DNA from: Polydactylus sextarius
Lineage: Eukaryota > Chordata > Actinopteri > Polynemidae
Assembly (NCBI GenBank): GCA_016801845.1
Contig: CM028923.1
Span: forward strand, 14,868,679 to 14,932,678
Reading direction: 5' to 3'
Length of the DNA stretch: 64,000 bases
Positions within the stretch are counted from its first letter, which is position 1, and each line of letters opens with the position of its first letter. A program made the position numbers and the translations under genes. Below are positions 1-8,249 of this stretch, in pieces. Below the pieces are notes generated by a model. The model was not told where the DNA came from. It did not search any database and was given only the letters and a program-made list of their open reading frames with translations.

Positions 1-235
1 CTCTGAATGATTTTAGAAATAAAAAGGAAACAATATGGGCATTAAAACAGCAGAGTGATACAGAACCTACTGATCATCACACTGATCCTGTCGTAGCTTA
101 CAATGAAAATGGTAAAGAGAAGCAACGTGTTGGTGAAAAGTTGTTCGACTTTTCTGAGTTGGTTCAACAGAGCAGAATAATCAGGGTTTCAGTTTGCTGC
201 AATAGAAGGAAGTGAACTGTTTCCTGACGTCTCAC

Positions 236-433
236 CTCTCTGAACTTCTGCAGGTAGAGCTTCAGCGGCTCCACGTACATGTCGAAGCCCAGCGTGGACA
301 TGGCGAACAGGATGTCCTCCCCGTTGATGGTCTTCCTCTTCTCCTGGTGGCAGCGTTCGCTGGCCTCCGACGTGATGAAGCTGATGAACTCGCTCACACA
401 CTCCTGCACGCACTCCTTGGCGTCTTTCGCAAT
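236..433 (-). CDS. nfyb: NFYB coding exon: second half of the histone fold (IAKDAKECV...LQKFRE)
   Basis: This exon encodes exactly 66 codons, phase 0 at both ends. On the minus strand the acceptor reads ccacag|ATTGCG and the donor reads AGAGAG|gtgagacg. It carries the central long helix, the second loop and the C-terminal helices of the histone fold. The next expected codons (a conserved AMKGEKG-type stretch) are not found in 1-235, so that exon lies outside the window. Confidence 0.97.
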
Positions 434-1716
434 CTGTGGACACGGATAAAAGGGAAAACAGCTCAAAGTCGGACCCTGAGGGAGAAGATTTACTAACAAC
501 CACTGAGATGCTCCTCTTCAGCCAACAAGGGAAAAATGTGTCAGTTTTATTTATTTGCTGTTTTATAAATCTGATCTGCTGCTTCCTACATGAGCCCCAA
601 TGTTCTTAAACCCTGATAAGGATGAGGGTTCATTTCCTCTGACACTAAACATCACTGATCTATGGATGACTTGACAGCTCTCAAAAGTGAAATCAGAAAA
701 TCTACACTGCCCCCTAGTGGCTGGATGCAATTTTGCTCCTAATCCCTACATTTGGCTTCATTTAAAGGTGACACAATGGTGTCACCTTTAAATGAAACAG
801 GGTTTTGATCCTTGGTCTGAATAAAATGTTGGTTGGATGTGTAACGCCTCAGCAACTTCATAAAAACGTCTCAGAAAGATATTTTAGGGTGGAGGAATTT
901 TAAACACATAGTTTTGCACCTATTTGGCATCTTTTCAGGCTTAACTATCAACCTCATGAAATACAAGCACTTGACACTGATTGGCTCCTTCACTGTCACT
1001 CAAATGAATGTAACTTCGCCGGTTTCAGAACACGTACAGACCATCTTTTTACAGCTAATCACCTTTAAAGGAGAGGGAATGGAATCAGAGTGGGGGGGGG
1101 CGGCGAGATACATTTGACGTCATAAACAACCATTTCTGAAATTGACCCATTTTCTAGCGACATTTCTAAAAGAGGAATTTCTATGAAAAGGAGATGTTCA
1201 GAATTTCTATCACTTTTCACATGTTCCTGAATGTGGGTGGAACCGTTCTTCAACAAAGACGAGGTGGAAACGCTTTTTGATTCTCCGTCAACTTTAAAGG
1301 CAGTGGGAGAAAGTGGAGCCATCTTTTTAAAATCTACAGACATTAGCATAATAAACTGATCGCTGCTCTGTCCCTCCTCTCCGCCACAAACCTTTCCAGT
1401 CTGAGGAACAGCATTCTTCATGATGCGAGCCACGTTGGCGATGGGCAGATAGATGTCCTGCTCCCTGTAGTTCTCTTTGGCTCCGCCGTCTTCATGGTCA
1501 TTCAGGCTTTCCTCTGCATCATCTATAAAAAACAAAAAACAAAAACACACACGCTCAGTCAGTCAGCAGCTCTTCTATCAACACTGATTCACATTAGTAG
1601 TTGCACTCAGACTGCTCCTCACCGTCCTGAGACTGGAGAACGTAGTGACTGGATGCCATGTATTCTCCGGTGATGCCCAGCTGGGACGCATCGGTGGTTG
1701 AGCTGTCTCCGTCCAT
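236..1716 (-). CDS. nfyb: NFYB, nuclear transcription factor Y subunit beta (partial; residues 1-141)
   Basis: The product is the beta subunit of the trimeric CCAAT-binding factor NF-Y. It pairs with NF-YC through a histone fold, and the dimer recruits NF-YA to bind CCAAT boxes in the nucleus. The coding exons join as 1716-1623, 1522-1392 and 433-236 on the minus strand (94+131+198 nt = 141 codons). All boundaries are GT/AG and the frame is kept. Residues 1-50 are the acidic leader beginning MDGDSSTTDASQLGI. The histone fold starts at REQDIYLPIANVARIMKNA (about 51-69) and runs through ECVSEFISFITSEA and KTINGEDILFAMSTLGF to YLQKFRE (141). These motifs are close to invariant in vertebrate NF-YB. 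The Gln-rich C-terminal activation region (about 65 more residues in mammals) must lie left of base 1; none of it is visible in 1-235. The start ATG is the first codon of its exon, so an upstream exon may add one or two residues, as in the mammalian MTMDGD form. Confidence 0.97.
709..720 (-). promoter_or_regulatory. CTCF consensus site (minus orientation)
   Basis: Read on the minus strand the bases are CCACTAGGGGGC, which fits the vertebrate CTCF core CCASYAGRKGGC at all 12 positions; the next two bases (AG) also fit the extended motif. Occupancy is not shown by sequence alone. Confidence 0.5.
757..796. repeat. Perfect 18-bp inverted repeat with 4-nt loop
   Basis: Bases 757-774 are exactly complementary to 779-796, with loop AATG. 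The hairpin lies inside an NFYB intron. It could be the remains of a very small MITE, a cruciform, or a processed hairpin; nothing else in the sequence decides between them. Confidence 0.8.
1392..1522 (-). CDS. nfyb: NFYB coding exon: acidic linker and start of the histone fold
   Basis: The exon has 131 nt. It begins with two bases completing an Asp codon split across the intron (acceptor ttatag|ATGATGC) and ends GGAAAG|gtttgtgg. It encodes the DDAEESLNDHED acidic stretch, then REQDIYLPIANVARIMKNAVPQTGK, the diagnostic N-terminal histone-fold segment of NF-YB. The intron to the next upstream exon is only 100 bp. Confidence 0.96.
1623..1716 (-). CDS. nfyb: NFYB first coding exon with initiator Met
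   Basis: The exon has 94 nt, running from gttacag|ATGGACGGAG to CAGGACG|gtgagg. It encodes MDGDSSTTDASQLGITGEY and onward to VLQSQD, matching the vertebrate NF-YB N terminus. The ATG is the first base triplet of the exon, so initiation context depends on the upstream noncoding exon. Confidence 0.93.
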
Positions 1717-3221
1717 CTGTAACACACAACACACACATCGACTTCATTAAACCTGTTTTTCGGCAGATTCAACGCTGACGGGTTTAATCCTGGATCATCT
1801 GACGCAGGAAGTACAAAACAATAATTATTTGACCACAATGAACGATATTCCTGTTGACACTGAAATCACTGATCTGTGTTTTATGCGACCTCTGTTAAAC
1901 CAGCTGTTACTGTTCACGCCAAGGGAATCATGGGATACCTGTGGCATTGAAACAAAAACGCAATCTTTCCTGTTGTGATTTCCAGCTGAAGAAACTTGCG
2001 CACGGGAGGAAGTTTCACTAAAATTGGATTTTAAAACCAACAATAAGACAAATAATGAGCCTGAATATTTCTCTATAGGCATTTAACATTAAAGAACGGT
2101 TTACAGCATATTTAAACTGTTATCTGAGAGAATAACAGTCAGCTGCTGCAGCCCTGTGTCCTGTATTTACAGGTTTCTGTCAGTCATCACTACAGGAATC
2201 ACTACTATCATCACTACAGATCTTCTCTCCAGAGCAAGCAGACAGATACTGGGCTGATTTAAGTCTATTTTCCTCTGTGCTGCACTTTAGAATAAAAGCT
2301 ATTGACTGCTTTTATTTTGAAAGCAGCCACACAAAACCTTGACATAGGCCCACGCTTCTGTCAGATGTTCAGCTGAGGTTTCGATCTCTAAACCTGAAAC
2401 CAGTCTCACGCTAAAGCGGGAAAGGTACCAATTAAGCAGCATGACTGGATCACAGATGACTCGACTGTGTTGTTTCTGATCAGTTTGCGTCTCTCAGTCT
2501 GGCTCCTGTTGTATTATGACTTGTGCACATTAACTTTTCTCAATTAATTAGTCACAAAGTAGCACAGGGAACCTGGATTGAACTGATCTGTGAACAATAA
2601 CACTGTGAGGCTGCTCTCAGTCCCACTGTCACATCAGTGAGGATGTGATGGACATGTAACATGTAACATTAACCTTTTCACACTGAAAACAAGGATCTGG
2701 AAAATTACTGGAAGCACCTCAGGCTGTACTGACTAATTCCTGACATGTTCTCAATTTGCTTTGAGCTAAACAAGATCCTTTGTGTTTTTAGCTTGTGTGT
2801 GTGTGTGTGTGAGAACATGGGGGATGAGCTAGCAGCTGACCATCCAGCTCACTACTGATGTTGCATTCAGGTCAATATCAAACCATGTTTCCATTTTAAA
2901 TATAGCAGCTAGCTGAGCAGCAGTGAAGGGACCTGCTTATTTTTCATTTACCCGCGGATGCAGTGAACGTGTTCACGGGCTCTGAACCGACACTGGAGCT
3001 GCTATAACTGGTTGTGTTGGTGATGTTAGCGCCGTAGCTGTTAAACACCGTAAATCCGGGAAAGGCCACTTTCGGTTAGCCACGAGCTAAATACACCGCT
3101 CCGTGTTGAACTGCGTGCTGCTAATGAGCCGAGCCCGTGTTTATTTTATGTTGAGCCAACTAACCGGTTCACTGTCTCCGTGAAGCCCGTTGAGGGAGCG
3201 GGCTACCCGGCGGCCTGTTAC
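1717..3221 (-). other. NFYB 5' intron (noncoding exon to first coding exon)
   Basis: This is about 1.5 kb between the candidate 5' UTR exon donor (gtaacagg at 3221) and the acceptor before the start codon. It contains a short GT run (2794-2811) and otherwise unremarkable A+T-rich DNA until about 2950, where CpG content rises into the promoter. Confidence 0.7.
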
Positions 3222-3420
3222 CTGCTGCAGTGAACCTGTTCAGGGACATAGTGAACACATTCTCCGAGCAGCTGCCGCCTCACACACCGCGCCGGCCTGT
3301 TCTTTGTCGCGCGGAGCAGCAGGACGTGGCCGAGGCCGAAAATGATAAAGACGTGTTTAGTAACTTTCAGACGCTGGATACTTCCTGATGAGCAGCCCTC
3401 ATTCACCCAGACAACAAATA
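3222..3420 (-). other. nfyb: Candidate NFYB noncoding first exon (5' UTR)
   Basis: On the minus strand a good donor (CTGCAGCAG|gtaacagg) closes a CpG-rich segment about 1.5 kb upstream of the start-codon exon, as expected for a 5' UTR exon. The left boundary is the donor; the upstream edge is only estimated. A CCAAT box at 3479-3483 lies about 60-80 bp upstream of the presumed start, a typical spacing. A second possible first exon ends at 3527 with donor GGGAG|gtaacc. Confidence 0.5.
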
Positions 3421-3478
3421 AAAAATCAGACAGAGACGGACATTTCCATTCGAGCTAACGAGAAATCGGTTAGCAATC

Positions 3479-3483
3479 ATTGG
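3479..3483 (-). promoter_or_regulatory. CCAAT box in the NFYB promoter
   Basis: The minus strand reads GGCCAATGATT, the CCAAT core with a good flank. It is oriented with NFYB and sits just upstream of the candidate first exon. This is the site type bound by the complex containing the NFYB product. A second CCAAT lies on the plus strand at 3656-3660. Confidence 0.5.
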
Positions 3484-3614
3484 CCGGAGCCAGGCACAAA
3501 CCTGCAATGAAGCCCTGGTTGGTTACCTCCCTGAGACGGCTGTTTGGTTGGACAGAAAATGGCTGCGAAACGACCAGTCCCAGCGCGGAGCCGCGGCTGC
3601 ACTTCCGCCCGCAG

Positions 3615-3626
3615 CCACCAGAGGGC
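3615..3626 (+). promoter_or_regulatory. CTCF consensus site (plus orientation)
   Basis: CCACCAGAGGGC fits the CTCF core CCASYAGRKGGC at every position. It lies at the outer edge of the NFYB CpG-rich promoter and points in the opposite direction to the site at 709-720. Confidence 0.5.
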
Positions 3627-4051
3627 CCGCTGCGTTCACGGACTCCACAGAAGCTCCAATCATGCACGACCGAGGTCAGTCCAGCGGTAAAAACACGTCA
3701 ACTGTGGAGAGTGGGATTAATAAAAAACAATATACGAGTGTGCGATTGCGTTGCTGTTTTAAGGGTCAGGGTCGGGCTCAGCATCACTGCAATTTGAATC
3801 GGTCGAATGAAAATAAAATACACGTATGACATTTATACTAAAAGCTATCGTAAAACATAAAAAATACAGAAACGTGTTTATCCGTTTCAACCCCACTAAC
3901 CATGTGATTACGATAACTGTGCATAGATAACACATAACACAATACTCGCTCTTTCAAAGGAACTCCATCGTTTGAAATGTTTACAATTGCGATATTTCCG
4001 ACATACAACGAACGCATCTCTTCTAGGTTTCAATCCTCCCGCCTGATCTGG

Positions 4052-4109
<58 letters not shown>
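4052..4109. repeat. (GT)n microsatellite
   Basis: About 28 uninterrupted GT units, followed at 4172-4201 by an A-rich tract. A second (GT)n of about 17 units lies at 4356-4389. Confidence 0.95.
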
Positions 4110-4111
<2 letters not shown>

Positions 4112-4354
4112 GTGTATGTGTGTACATTGTGTGGGACTTGTGTGTGTGTGTTTTAGGTACACTCATATTATGGGAAAAAAAAACAAAAAAAAAAAAAAAA
4201 ACAGACATGATTTAAGGTTTGGTTAAGGTTAGGATCAGGTTTAGATAAAGGTTACACAAGTAGTAGCGACAACTGAGATCTCCAGGGTTTCCAGGAAAGT
4301 CTCCAAGAAATGAATGTAAATCAACAAAATGTCCCCTGAAGTTATGGAAACCAG

Positions 4355-4390
<36 letters not shown>

Positions 4391-4623
4391 TCACCTGAAG
4401 GCAGTGTATGCTATTAATGATGTAGCTGCTGCTGTAGATGCTGTTCTCTTGCTGGATGTTATAAATGTTATAAATGAAGCTGGTTTCTCTGTTTCTCTCC
4501 ATCAAGTCGCTGAACTTGATAACATCAGTTGTCACCACCAGATGTCACTGTGCTAATGTCAATTACAGTCAATATGTATAATTATTAATTCATATAAGTT
4601 AATATTGCACACACTATGTATGT

Positions 4624-4658
4624 GTTTTATCATGTACACTATGTGTACACGATAAAAC
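4624..4658. repeat. Inverted repeat, 16-bp arms with one mismatch
   Basis: Arms 4624-4639 and 4643-4658 pair at 15 of 16 positions around the 3-nt loop TAT. No gene is attached to it. Confidence 0.7.
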
Positions 4659-5374
4659 CTGTTACTACACAAATTCCATCATTTGCTCCCCAGAGGTGAA
4701 ATTGCACCATTGCAGCAGAATGAGGACAAAAACAAAGCATTTAGATATTAAATATTAAACAAAATAACTACAAGAGCATGAAATAAATAATATATAGAGT
4801 AAAAATAAATTAAGTGCCCAGTGTATGGCTAATAATGGTAATTAATAGCTTCATACAATATTGTTTATATCCATAAATGTACACTGAGTAATAAATGCCC
4901 TCTGTTAGATAGTTTTTTCTCATTAACATAAATTATTTCTATTTTTATATCAACAAAGGTTCAAATAGTCATAAAGTGTGAAAGATATCAGTCACAGTGA
5001 CGGAAGCCACAGGCATTTATTACTTGTTAGACATTTTGCCACAGCTTCATAGAATATTTCACTGTTTTTTTTTTTTTTTTTGTTTTTTTTTTTTTTAGCT
5101 AATTGTTTTAGTGTTACAGGCAAACAACATCATTTATCTCTCACTGCCCCCGTGTTTTCAGAAGCAACAGGCAGAGCAGCAGCAACAACAGACACAATAC
5201 TGGACTGTTATCTAATTTGTCTGGTGATTGTTGTTGGAGAACACAGTCCTCAGTAAAAAAACAACCAGACAAAGAGACATCTGTTGATATTATAATTATG
5301 TTATATCAGCAGCATCAAACTAAACTTTATGTTCTGCTATAGTTGAAGGTAAAGAGCAGTAGTTTTCCAGCTTT

Positions 5375-5500
5375 GTAGTGGCCCAGATTCTGCTCATTTG
5401 TGTTAAAAGGAGCCAGTTGAGGTGGTTTCAGTATCTGATCAGGATCCTCTTGGGTACCATAGTACACATTCAACTGGTGGAGAGACTTCTCACCATGAAT
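5375..5500 (+). mobile_element. LINE fragment (non-LTR retrotransposon, C-terminal/3' part), degraded
   Basis: The segment containing gaggtggtttcagtatctga and tcaggatcctcttgggtacc is a decayed version of the teleost LINE sequence encoding L-R-W-F-G-H-L-I-R-M-P-P-G. It shares long blocks with 6918-7010, in the same direction, and matches the reverse complement of 7495-7690. It is too short and broken to encode anything. Confidence 0.55.
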
Positions 5501-5731
5501 TATTATTGTCTATTATTAAAGGCAAACTCAACAAGCTTCTTGCCAGTTACTTTCAGTGGTGTGTCCTATTGGGAGTTTTTTTAAGCAAAGGATTTTTAAC
5601 TGTTGTGCCTGAATGAATTAAAGTAATGTAAATTAATGCTACATAACAGCTCTCACGCTGTGTTGCAGGTGATGTGTAATGGTTGAACCTAGGATGGAGC
5701 AGGAAGCTGTGGGACAGGAAGTGGAACAGGT

Positions 5732-5827
<96 letters not shown>

Positions 5828-6917
5828 CATACAGGTTGTAGGTATGGATCTCAAATTCCTTTTTGATCAAAATGAACTTTGCCTTTACTTTGACAGATCT
5901 GACAACTCACACAGTATGTACCAGTATATGACAGGTGCCTGCACTTTTTTTTAACCACACAACTGTAGATATTCTACATCTTATCCACACCTCCTGTTGT
6001 ATATCTGTGTGTATGGTTTCATTAAATTTTTCCCCATGTTCTGAAATCTTGTATTGTAGTTTTGCATAAAGCTTTTATTCAGACATTTTCTTTGCCGGAG
6101 AAGGCAAAGGTGGAAGTTACCAGCCTCAGCAACATCCAGAAGAAACCAGCAAATGTCAGCCAAATCATATTAACACCATCATTATACAAGTATGTAACAT
6201 TTACCTACAATGAAACTGACCTTTTGTTGGCTGATTCTTGCTTGACCTTGGTCTCCACACCCTTCCTTCACACACTGAGACTTCAGTGTCATCTTTCAAC
6301 ACAGAGGAGAATGTTTGGCTACAACTTCATGTTCCCTATTGTCAAACTTTGAGGGAGTAATGTATATGTAAATCAACTAAATGCCTGCACTTTGAAAAAC
6401 AATGTGCTGAAAAGTGACAAGTGGTCTTGACGAAGCATCAGTTAGTGATGAGTTTGGGAGTCAGAACATGTTGTCTAGGTGCATCAACCACATCATAAAA
6501 ACAGCTGTGATTCAATGCAATTAAAGCACAGAATGGCTGCATGCTGCCTTTGACACCTGTTGATTTCCCTTCTGGTAATATTATTAATTCACTGTCACCT
6601 TTCTGATGTGCTTTTACACTTTGTTTTGAGGTAGAGAGCTGCGAAATTACCATATTCTGCTTTTGAAAAAGCTCCACTGGGGTCACAGCCAGAGCAGCAG
6701 GTTCAAATTAAATTTCCTCCTTGGCTGAATTATTCATAGTCAGTATTTAATAAACCCCCATCACTCATAGTCCATCTTTGGCAAGACTTTCCACAGAGTA
6801 TATGAGCAGGTTAATGCTTGACATTTTCAAATCTCACTTAATTCAGTAGAGTGTAAATCAGAGGTGAATGGCCCTGGTGAGGTCAAAGGGAGTTGGGGAT
6901 GTTGTAACCTTCACCTG
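5501..6917. other. Intergenic, no gene recognised
   Basis: Apart from the compound microsatellite at 5732-5827 I see only unique-looking A+T-rich DNA. Open frames here are short and unlike any family I know. Confidence 0.5.
5732..5827. repeat. Compound microsatellite (CA)n(TA)n(GA)n
   Basis: About 14 CA units, then about 24 TA units, then about 10 GA units, uninterrupted. The long TA block can form cruciforms. Confidence 0.95.
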
Positions 6918-7110
6918 TAGGTAGTGGCCCAGTTTCTCTTCATTTGTGTTTCAGAATCTGATCAGGATCCTCCTGGGTACCTTTGGACACATTCAACTGG
7001 TAGCAGAGATTGAATATATCTGACCTGGGAATGCCTTAGGATCCTCCATGATCTTGCCATTGCAAGCCTGTCCTACATACATAGTAGACAATGAATAGAT
7101 GGATGGATCA
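6918..7110 (+). mobile_element. LINE 3'-end fragment with GGAT-type tail
   Basis: It repeats the 5375-5500 sequence (atctgatcaggatcctcctg, then cattcaactggtagcagaga) and continues further toward the 3' end with a decayed G-L-E-C-L-R-I-L-type stretch. It ends at gatggatgga, the GGAT-repeat tail typical of this teleost LINE group. The coding frame is broken. Confidence 0.6.
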
Positions 7111-7494
7111 GTGCAGCTTTAAGTAGTCAGGGTCATCTGTAAGATGCTATTATAGTCAGAAGTGCTGACTGTAGATTTTGTGGCATCCAGTGGTGGGTTT
7201 TGTAAATTACAATCTGAAGTACAAACTAAGTACCTCTCAACCTCCCCTTCAAAGTGAGTGGCCTGTAAGTAACATAAAAATGTGGAAGGCCCTCTCTTGA
7301 GCCAGTGTTTGGTTTGTATGTTACTATAGAAACACAGTAGTTTAAGATGGTTGACACTGTTGAAAAGGGACCTGCTCCCAGTGCAGATATAATGAGCTTA
7401 TTGTCAGGTAACAGACATTGTCAGTTCTTGGTGACAGCAGTGGTCAACAAGGTAGCCCAAGTGTCCCTCTCTACCCTCTAATACTTTCCAGCTC

Positions 7495-7700
7495 CTGTAG
7501 GATCCTAAGGTGTTCTCAGTCTAGATGACATATATAATTTCTCCAGTGTGTCCTGAGTCTACTCTAAGGTCTCCTTTTTGGTTGACATGCCCAGAAAAAA
7601 ATCCCATTGGTGGGCATCCTGATCAGATGTCCGAACCACCTCAAATGGCTCTGCACTGAGAATCGCCACCTTAACACAGTGGGGATGTTTGTGTGGCTCT
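7495..7700 (-). mobile_element. LINE fragment, antisense to the two above
   Basis: On the minus strand it reads HLRWFGHLIRMPTNG, a clear trace of the LINE C-terminal region, followed by decayed sequence matching the downstream part of the same family (cactggagaaattatatatg). This is a third fragment of one LINE family within 2.3 kb, in the opposite direction. Confidence 0.6.
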
Positions 7701-8010
7701 GTGATTCAGGGAGCTGTGTTTTCTGGAGCACTGGCCCTGGTAGGGCCATAACAATTCAATGATAGCTCAAGCCAGCAGACCAGTTTGGGGGTTACAGTGA
7801 AGTGACCCCTAGAATCATAGACTGAAAAGAGTTCTGGCTACTATACTGCATTTAGGGTTTACAATGTAAAGTGTAGTTTTTCTATAACAGAACAAAGCAA
7901 ACTGTAATTTCCCTCAGCCTCTGCAGAGCAGTGCAGTCTGTTGGCTGACGCATGCTGATAAGACACTGGACTCTCTCTGCCCTCATGACGCTCACACCCC
8001 AGTGTATATT

Positions 8011-8224
8011 GAGGCAGTGGTGGCTCCTGGTGGCTAAGGAAGCAGATTTGGGTCCAGAAGGTCCCAGGGTCGAATCCACCAGCAACCACCAGCAAGGTAC
8101 TGTCCCCACACATGCTCCCTGGGCACTGTCCAGGCTGCCCCCTGCTCACTTAGATGCTGGGTTAAATGCAGAGATTAATTTCGTTGTGGGGATGGTGTGC
8201 TATGTGCTCAATGACGTAGAGTAA
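8011..8224 (+). mobile_element. tRNA-derived SINE
   Basis: A tRNA-like head carries a poor A box (tggctaaggaagcag) and a good B box (GGGTCGAATCC at about 8067-8077). A non-tRNA body follows (ctccctgggcactgtcc, ctgccccctgctcac) with a 3' part ggttaaatgcagagattaat and ttcgttgtgggg. This is a widespread teleost SINE architecture. It is noncoding, transcribed by RNA polymerase III when intact; this copy is decayed. A 10-bp perfect hairpin follows immediately. Confidence 0.75.
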
Positions 8225-8249
8225 TCACTTTCACCTGAAGTGAAAGTGA
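8225..8249. repeat. Perfect 10-bp inverted repeat at the SINE 3' end
   Basis: TCACTTTCAC, loop CTGAA, GTGAAAGTGA. It abuts the SINE and may be part of its tail or a target-site feature. Confidence 0.6.

Larger units (their letters stand above)
434..1391 (-). other. NFYB intron between the two histone-fold exons
   Basis: This is a 958-bp intron. It holds a CTCF-type motif (709-720), a perfect 18-bp inverted repeat (757-796) and a short G run near 1091-1100. I see no exon in it on either strand. Confidence 0.8.
2950..3670. promoter_or_regulatory. CpG-rich NFYB promoter region
   Basis: CpG dinucleotides are dense here (cccgcgg, gtcgcgcgg, gcgcggagccgcgg and similar), in contrast with the CpG-poor DNA on both sides. 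The region holds candidate first-exon donors at 3221 and 3526 (minus strand), CCAAT boxes, and a YY1-like AAAATGGCTGCG near 3555-3570. No TATA box was recognised, in keeping with a housekeeping promoter. Confidence 0.65.
3671..5374. other. Intergenic, no gene: microsatellites and A+T-rich DNA
   Basis: There is no coding exon here. It contains (GT)n at 4052-4109, an A-rich tract at 4172-4201, (GT)n at 4356-4389, a 16-bp near-perfect inverted repeat at 4624-4658, and a T tract at 5065-5096. Open frames are products of the simple repeats. Confidence 0.7.

Noticed and set aside
1..235. Remaining C-terminal NFYB exon
   Set aside because: No Gln-rich activation-domain codons or suitable acceptor were found on the minus strand in this stretch.
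3218..3406. Minus-strand frame over the candidate NFYB first exon
   Set aside because: It is out of register with the NFYB protein and unlike its N terminus; treated as 5' UTR.
3560..3690. Plus-strand reading frame MAAKRPVPARSRG in the NFYB promoter
   Set aside because: It is only about 43 codons, matches nothing I know, and lies in CpG-rich promoter DNA where open frames arise easily.
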